In this document: piece after piece, positions 59,281 to 64,000 of the stretch
How positions within the stretch are numbered: the first letter of the stretch is position 1
Layout of the letters: each line of letters starts with the position of its first letter
Assembly (NCBI RefSeq): GCF_002900365.1
Contig: NZ_CP025979.1
Location: 3,224,001-3,288,000 of the forward strand
Reading direction: 5' to 3'
DNA from: Escherichia marmotae
GTDB taxonomy: Bacteria > Pseudomonadota > Gammaproteobacteria > Enterobacterales > Enterobacteriaceae
Length of the DNA stretch: 64,000 bases
The notes under the pieces: generated by a model
What the model was told of the DNA's origin: nothing
Database searches by the model: none
Seen by the model: only the letters and a program-made list of their open reading frames with translations
Position numbers and translations under genes: made by a program

Positions 59281-59308
59281 CCCGGTGAACATATCACCGG
59301 GTTTCTTT
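59281..59308 (+). terminator. Terminator of the pst-phoU operon
   Basis: CCCGGTGA - ACATA - TCACCGGG followed by TTTCTTT lies about 65 bases past phoU and just before the convergent yieH end. Confidence 0.85.
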
Positions 59309-59310
59309 AT

Positions 59311-59976
59311 TTACCGTGTAATATCCCAGCTACGCGCCTTCCACAGTTCCGGCAACTGCGAAAGATGGGTAAAGGTAGTGACTTTCGGATGAACGATCGG
59401 CTTATTGTGCGGGTCAGCGCAGAAGTAAAACACTTCCATACCGGCATCGATTCCTGACTGTGCTCCTGCGCTGGAGTCATCGACCAGAATGCAGTTTTCA
59501 ACGTTCACATTCATTGCTTTTGCGGCGTGGAACATTAATGCCGGATCGGGTTTCCAACGCTGAATGTCGTAACCGCTGAACAGTTTTTCCGGGAAATAGT
59601 GCAGCATGTTGAGCTTGCCGAGTGAATGCTGCATTTTGTTGACCGGACCGTTAGAGACGACGCACATCGGCACTTTCACGCTTTCCAGTAAGGCGTTTGC
59701 TCCCGCAATCACCTCCAGTTCGCTATCAAACAGACGCGCCACCTCTGCACGATAAACGTGTTCGGCATCGGCACGGACTATTTCTACGCCCTGTTCTTTG
59801 CTAATGATGTCGATGATTTCGTAGAGTTTTACGCCTTTAAAGCGGGTAAAAATCTCTTCAAGATCAACGTTAATGCCAAACTCTTTGAACATCGTGACAT
59901 AGGCACGAGAGCAAATAACCTCGCTGTCGACCAGCGTACCGTCGCAGTCGAAAAATACCGCTTCTATCTGGGACAT
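59311..59976 (-). CDS. yieH: YieH, HAD-superfamily phosphatase (6-phosphogluconate / purine-nucleotide phosphatase activity reported in E. coli)
   Basis: The 221-residue product is a beta-phosphoglucomutase-like HAD hydrolase: motif I FDCDGTLVDSE (residues 9-19), motif II VVSNGPVNK, motif III WKPDP, and motif IV CILVDDSSAG. The C-terminal half is close to K-12 YieH as I recall it. Residues 30-125 carry many changes, for example NVDLEEIFTRFKG. It converges on phoU. Confidence 0.92.
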   Translation of the reverse strand: MSQIEAVFFDCDGTLVDSEVICSRAYVTMFKEFGINVDLEEIFTRFKGVKLYEIIDIISKEQGVEIVRADAEHVYRAEVARLFDSELEVIAGANALLESVKVPMCVVSNGPVNKMQHSLGKLNMLHYFPEKLFSGYDIQRWKPDPALMFHAAKAMNVNVENCILVDDSSAGAQSGIDAGMEVFYFCADPHNKPIVHPKVTTFTHLSQLPELWKARSWDITR

Positions 59977-60025
59977 GTCTTTCCTTTATCGTTAGTTTAA
60001 CGTTTTCGTCATGCAGATTTGAGTG

Positions 60026-60041
60026 ACGCAATCGTTGCCGT
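60026..60041. promoter_or_regulatory. Candidate PurR box upstream of adeP
   Basis: ACGCAATCGTTGCCGT resembles the PurR operator pattern (ACGCAAACGTTTTCGT type) and lies about 100 bases upstream of the adenine transporter. The assignment is an inference from the motif and the gene's role. Confidence 0.55.
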
Positions 60042-60142
60042 ATAAGCAAATACAATTAAAAAAAGTTATCTTCAGCCGTCCATATTGTCTCATTTTGGTA
60101 TAGGATAGCGACGGATTTTCCCTCCTTGTTCGGAAATAGATA

Positions 60143-61480
60143 ATGAGTCAACAACACACAACCCAGGCTTCTGGCCAGGGGATGCTGGAACGCGTGTTTA
60201 AACTGCGCGAACATGGCACGACGGCACGGACCGAAGTGATCGCCGGTTTTACCACTTTCCTGACGATGGTTTACATCGTTTTTGTTAACCCGCAAATTCT
60301 TGGCGTAGCTGGCATGGACACCAGCGCCGTCTTCGTCACCACCTGTCTGATTGCTGCGTTCGGCAGTATTCTGATGGGGCTGTTTGCTAACCTGCCAGTC
60401 GCGCTGGCTCCCGCTATGGGCCTGAACGCGTTCTTCGCTTTTGTAGTGGTGCAGGCGATGGGCTTGCCGTGGCAAGTCGGGATGGGCGCAATTTTCTGGG
60501 GCGCGATTGGTCTGCTGCTGCTGACTATTTTCCGCGTTCGCTACTGGATGATTGCCAACATTCCAGTAAGTCTGCGTGTGGGCATTACCAGCGGTATCGG
60601 TCTGTTCATTGGTATGATGGGGCTGAAAAACGCGGGGGTGATTGTTGCTAACCCGGAAACGCTGGTGAGTATCGGTAACCTGACATCTCACAGCGTACTG
60701 CTGGGTATCCTCGGCTTCTTCATCATTGCTATTCTGGCCTCGCGCAACATTCACGCGGCGGTGCTGGTTTCCATCGTGGTGACGACGCTTCTGGGCTGGA
60801 TGCTGGGTGATGTGCACTACAACGGCATCGTCTCTGCGCCGCCGAGCGTAATGACGGTGGTGGGGCACGTGGATTTGGCCGGGTCGTTTAACCTCGGCCT
60901 GGCAGGCGTAATTTTCTCTTTCATGCTGGTCAACCTGTTTGACTCCTCCGGCACCCTGATTGGCGTGACCGATAAGGCGGGTCTGGCTGATGAAAAGGGT
61001 AAATTCCCGCGCATGAAGCAGGCGCTGTATGTCGACAGTATCTCTTCTGTTACCGGTTCGTTTATCGGTACATCTTCTGTCACGGCGTATATTGAATCTT
61101 CTTCTGGTGTTTCCGTTGGCGGTCGTACCGGTCTGACGGCAGTGGTTGTTGGTTTGCTGTTCCTGCTGGTTATCTTCTTGTCGCCGCTGGCGGGAATGGT
61201 GCCTGGCTATGCTGCTGCTGGTGCGCTGATTTACGTTGGCGTACTGATGACTTCCAGTTTAGCACGCGTGAAATGGCAGGATCTGACTGAATCCGTTCCG
61301 GCGTTTATTACCGCTGTGATGATGCCGTTCAGTTTCTCGATTACCGAAGGTATCGCGCTGGGCTTTATCTCCTACTGCGTGATGAAGATCGGCACAGGAC
61401 GTCTGCGTGATCTAAGCCCGTGCGTAGTCATCGTTGCACTGCTGTTTATCCTGAAAATTGTGTTTATTGACGCTCATTAA
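60143..61480 (+). CDS. adeP: AdeP (PurP/YieG), adenine:proton symporter
   Basis: AdeP is the high-affinity adenine permease of the NCS2/AzgA-like family. The 445-residue product has about 13-14 hydrophobic segments. The family signatures are FTTFLTMVYIVFVNPQIL near the N-terminus, APAMGLNAFFAF, and SSVTAYIESSSGVSVGGRTG in the substrate-site helices. It is divergent from yieH and followed by a strong terminator. Confidence 0.96.
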   Translation: MSQQHTTQASGQGMLERVFKLREHGTTARTEVIAGFTTFLTMVYIVFVNPQILGVAGMDTSAVFVTTCLIAAFGSILMGLFANLPVALAPAMGLNAFFAFVVVQAMGLPWQVGMGAIFWGAIGLLLLTIFRVRYWMIANIPVSLRVGITSGIGLFIGMMGLKNAGVIVANPETLVSIGNLTSHSVLLGILGFFIIAILASRNIHAAVLVSIVVTTLLGWMLGDVHYNGIVSAPPSVMTVVGHVDLAGSFNLGLAGVIFSFMLVNLFDSSGTLIGVTDKAGLADEKGKFPRMKQALYVDSISSVTGSFIGTSSVTAYIESSSGVSVGGRTGLTAVVVGLLFLLVIFLSPLAGMVPGYAAAGALIYVGVLMTSSLARVKWQDLTESVPAFITAVMMPFSFSITEGIALGFISYCVMKIGTGRLRDLSPCVVIVALLFILKIVFIDAH

Positions 61481-61495
61481 AATCGATAGCACGCT

Positions 61496-61534
61496 AAAAA
61501 ACCCGCCATGCGTTATTGCTGGCGGGTTTTTTAT
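61496..61534. terminator. Bidirectional terminator between adeP and chrR
   Basis: AAAACCCGCCA - TGCGTTATTGC - TGGCGGGTTTT with flanking A and T runs lies between the convergent genes. Confidence 0.88.
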
Positions 61535-62101
61535 TTAGATTTTCACCCGCTGAATAAACTCGCCAAACGCAGTTAACTGCCCGGCCAGGTGATCCAGCGT
61601 TCCCTGATCAATCACCTCTCTGGTTTGCGGATCGACTTTGTTCTGAATCACGCCGCCCATAAACTCAGGTTTGTTCATTACCATTGCATCGAGGAAGACC
61701 AGAATCTGGCGCAGGTGATACTGACAACGTGCGCCGCCAATCACACCCATTGAACTGGTCTGAATCAGCACCGGTTTACCGGCCAACGGTTGATCCGGCA
61801 GGCGAGATAGCCAGTCGATGGCATTTTTCAGCCCACCCGGCACCGAGTAGTTATATTCCGGCGTGACAATCACCACACCGTCAGCCTGACGGATCTGTTC
61901 CGCCAGAGCTTCAACTGTCGCGGGAAAGCCTTCTTCCTGCTGAACATCTGCGTCATACAGGGGAATATCGGCAATGGAAGGCAACGCGTTGACTTCCATA
62001 CCCGCCGGGGCAATTTTCGGCAGCGTACGTGCAACCATGCCATTAAATGAACCTTTACGCAGGCTCCCCAATAACGTAACCACCTTCAATTTTTCAGACA
62101 T
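61535..62101 (-). CDS. chrR: ChrR (YieF), NAD(P)H quinone / chromate reductase
   Basis: ChrR is a soluble FMN flavoprotein that reduces quinones by two electrons and also chromate and uranyl. The 188-residue product has the flavodoxin-like phosphate loop GSLRKGSFN near residues 12-20 and the NADPH_dep_FMN_red motif VTPEYNYSVPGGLKNAIDWLSR. It is 21 bases downstream of yieE on the same strand, so the two may be cotranscribed. Confidence 0.95.
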   Translation of the reverse strand: MSEKLKVVTLLGSLRKGSFNGMVARTLPKIAPAGMEVNALPSIADIPLYDADVQQEEGFPATVEALAEQIRQADGVVIVTPEYNYSVPGGLKNAIDWLSRLPDQPLAGKPVLIQTSSMGVIGGARCQYHLRQILVFLDAMVMNKPEFMGGVIQNKVDPQTREVIDQGTLDHLAGQLTAFGEFIQRVKI

Positions 62102-62122
62102 GATGACTCCTGTGGTTGTTTA

Positions 62123-62872
62123 TTAATTTGGCGAAAAAGACTTCACGGTAGAGAGCTGGGCAAAACGCATCATCCGGCTGGTGGGGTTGTTGGCACGGTT
62201 GTGAATATCAGGCAGGCTTTTCCAGCCTTGTTTGCCATCAAACTCCCAGACATTGAGCTTTTCAATTGCCGGAGTGACTGCCACGGACCACACCAGCACG
62301 TTCTCTGCGTCGCATAATACTTCTACATGATTGAGATGGGCACATTTCAGGCGTCCCGCAATGGGCATCAATTGCAGATCGCGCGGGTCGTCATTCAGTA
62401 CATCGCCGGTAAGTTTTAGCACGCTTCGACGCAAAGTAATGAGTTGCGCTCGTGCTTCGTTAGGATCGTTCTGTTTGCTGATCCATAACGATTCATTGCT
62501 GGAAAAAATAGGGTTATCGGGTGCATGGGGGCTATGAAACCCGCGTGTCGCGCGCTGGAGTTCCATATCGAGGCCGCATTCGCCTTCGGTTGTTAACGCC
62601 ACACCGACGATATTTCCGGCATAGGATATTGAAAATGATGGCAAACTTTTATCGCGGAAAACTGGCTTTCCTTTAGCCTGGGTGACGATTTCCGGCAATT
62701 CACTAATGCCATACAGCATGAACATCAGTTCTGCGAGTAAACCTCTGGACGCCAGGAAACGGCTTTGACGATGAGGGGGAATATTTTGGGTTTCTTGATG
62801 ACACTGCGAGGGTAGGCGAACAGATATCAGATGTCCTTCCGTTAACGTTCCTCGGGCAAAGTGAGTCGCCAT
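62123..62872 (-). CDS. yieE: YieE, predicted 4'-phosphopantetheinyl transferase
   Basis: The 249-residue product belongs to the 4'-PPTase superfamily, which moves phosphopantetheine from CoA to a carrier protein serine. The magnesium motif GLDMELQ and the upstream KGKPVFRDKSLPSFSISYAGN segment are visible. The second acidic and lysine motif expected near WISKQNDPNEARAQ is weak, so activity is uncertain. I know of no confirmed carrier protein partner. An ATG four codons upstream is in frame. Confidence 0.85.
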   Translation of the reverse strand: MATHFARGTLTEGHLISVRLPSQCHQETQNIPPHRQSRFLASRGLLAELMFMLYGISELPEIVTQAKGKPVFRDKSLPSFSISYAGNIVGVALTTEGECGLDMELQRATRGFHSPHAPDNPIFSSNESLWISKQNDPNEARAQLITLRRSVLKLTGDVLNDDPRDLQLMPIAGRLKCAHLNHVEVLCDAENVLVWSVAVTPAIEKLNVWEFDGKQGWKSLPDIHNRANNPTSRMMRFAQLSTVKSFSPN

Positions 62873-63028
62873 TTTTCGCTCCATGCTTAATGGTCCATTA
62901 TGAATACAAGAGTAATCATTTACTGGAACTATGGACAGACTAAAGCGGCGAAAAGTTCGATTCGGATAAACTTATTACATATATTTTACATTTAAACGCG
63001 AGATATGGTCGTATTTCATACAACTTGA

Positions 63029-63988
63029 TTATGCCATCGAGGCGTAAAGATTTTTAATGGTTTCTCGTAACCAGACAATCTTCGGGTTATGACTATTCCG
63101 TTTGTGCCACAACAGAGTAAACGGTACTTCCAGCTTTTTTTGCTGGATTTCATCAAACGGGAGAGGGAGAGCAACCAGCGGAAGCTGGTGGAGCTGGTTG
63201 TAGTACTGACAGTAGCGTGGCGCGGTCGCCAGTAGCAGATTGTCAGGCTGCGCCGCCATAAATAGCGCCTGCTCAAATTCCGGTAGACTCATAGCAATCG
63301 TGCGTTCGCGTCCTGATTCTTGCAATACATTGTCCAGCGCCCAGGTATCGCTCTGTTCCCAGCAAATGCTGATATGCGGATAACGCAGAAACGAGTCCAG
63401 GTTCCACGCTTCATTCAGCACCGGATGATCTTTACGCAGCCAGACGCAGGGTAAATCGCTAAATAGCACTTCATAATCAATGGATAACGGCAGTGAACTT
63501 AGCAGTTCCCGGGAGCGTGGATGACTTTCACGCCCGGAAAAACCGATATCCACTTCACCACGAGTAATGGCATCCAGCGAATCGTAATCCCAGTTACGTA
63601 ATTTAATAGTCGCCTGGGGGTAACGCTGGTAGATCTGTTTCGATAGCGCATTAAACATGATCATCATCAGCGGCGACTCCGCCGCCAGCTCAAATTTCAG
63701 GCCGCGCGGCGTTTCATGATGCGGTTTGTCCAGCAGTTGATTGCTCATTTGCATCCACTCCGCCAGATTTTGCTCCATGCTGACCATCAGCGGTGTGGGC
63801 GTCAGACCCAACGGGGAGTTCACAAAGAGCGGATCATCAAACCATGTCCGAAGCTTTGCCAGCGATTTACTCACTGCCGAAGGTGTTACGTTCATCCGCT
63901 TCGCCGCTTTGGTCACGCTGCGCTCCTGCATCAGTAATTGCAGGCAGAGCAGTAAATTGAGATCAAGCGTGGTGATGGATTTCTTCAT
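63029..63988 (-). CDS. yidZ: YidZ, LysR-type regulator
   Basis: The 319-residue product has a LysR winged helix (QERSVTKAAKRMNVTPSAVSKSLAKLR, about residues 21-47) and an effector domain. In E. coli it has been linked to survival of nitric oxide under anaerobic conditions. Its target genes are not known to me. The ATG at 63986-63988 gives MKKSITTLDLN; three further in-frame codons exist upstream. The gene is complete. Confidence 0.93.
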   Translation of the reverse strand: MKKSITTLDLNLLLCLQLLMQERSVTKAAKRMNVTPSAVSKSLAKLRTWFDDPLFVNSPLGLTPTPLMVSMEQNLAEWMQMSNQLLDKPHHETPRGLKFELAAESPLMMIMFNALSKQIYQRYPQATIKLRNWDYDSLDAITRGEVDIGFSGRESHPRSRELLSSLPLSIDYEVLFSDLPCVWLRKDHPVLNEAWNLDSFLRYPHISICWEQSDTWALDNVLQESGRERTIAMSLPEFEQALFMAAQPDNLLLATAPRYCQYYNQLHQLPLVALPLPFDEIQQKKLEVPFTLLWHKRNSHNPKIVWLRETIKNLYASMA

Positions 63989-64000
63989 GAGCGGCAACAG

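Noticed and set aside
60056..60868. 270-codon open frame antisense to adeP
   Set aside because: It is the complement of membrane-protein codons, giving a His/Asn/Gln-rich sequence without known features.

Overview
The window reads as a stretch of an Escherichia chromosome around the origin of replication. Gene content and order match the rho to yidZ segment of E. coli K-12, in inverted orientation, and nearly every product is recognisable over its full length. K-12 comparisons here are from memory, not from a search. Several proteins (RbsR, RbsD, YieE, the N-terminal half of YieH, the HsrA remnant) and the oriC sequence differ from K-12 by more than I would expect within core E. coli. The source may therefore be a divergent E. 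coli lineage or a neighbouring Escherichia species. I cannot settle that by reading.

Layout. 1-7.8 kb: start of wecA, then rho with its leader peptide, trxA, rhlB, an ERIC element, gppA, rep and ppiC. 7.9-17.4 kb: the branched-chain amino acid cluster ilvC, ilvY and ilvLXGMEDA, with the leader peptide, attenuator and an intact ilvG. 17.4-20.2 kb: yifB (frameshifted at its 3' end), maoP and hdfR. 20.3-25.9 kb: a complete rRNA operon on the minus strand, equivalent to rrnC (16S, tRNA-Glu, 23S, 5S, tRNA-Asp, tRNA-Trp) with tandem promoters and boxA. 26.0-32.9 kb: yieP, an hsrA remnant with a large internal deletion, and the ribose operon rbsDACBK-rbsR. 33-40.1 kb: kup, ravA-viaA, asnA/asnC and mioC. 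40.13-40.5 kb: oriC. 40.5-50.6 kb: mnmG, rsmG and the nine-gene ATP synthase operon atpIBEFHAGDC. 51-54.3 kb: glmUS with an empty Tn7 attachment region. 54.6-59.2 kb: pstSCAB-phoU with Pho boxes. 59.3-64 kb: yieH, adeP, chrR, yieE and yidZ, following phoU directly. The bgl and cbr genes found between phoU and yieH in K-12 are absent.

The window is mostly housekeeping: transcription termination and RNA turnover, replication initiation and restart, translation, energy conversion, amino-sugar precursors for the wall, branched-chain amino acid and asparagine synthesis, and uptake of ribose, potassium, phosphate and adenine. I found no CRISPR array, prophage, insertion sequence, toxin-antitoxin pair or unknown multi-gene system. 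The interest lies in small lesions (hsrA, yifB, rhoL), the missing bgl/cbr block, a changed oriC that keeps its initiator sites, and a few regulatory structures.
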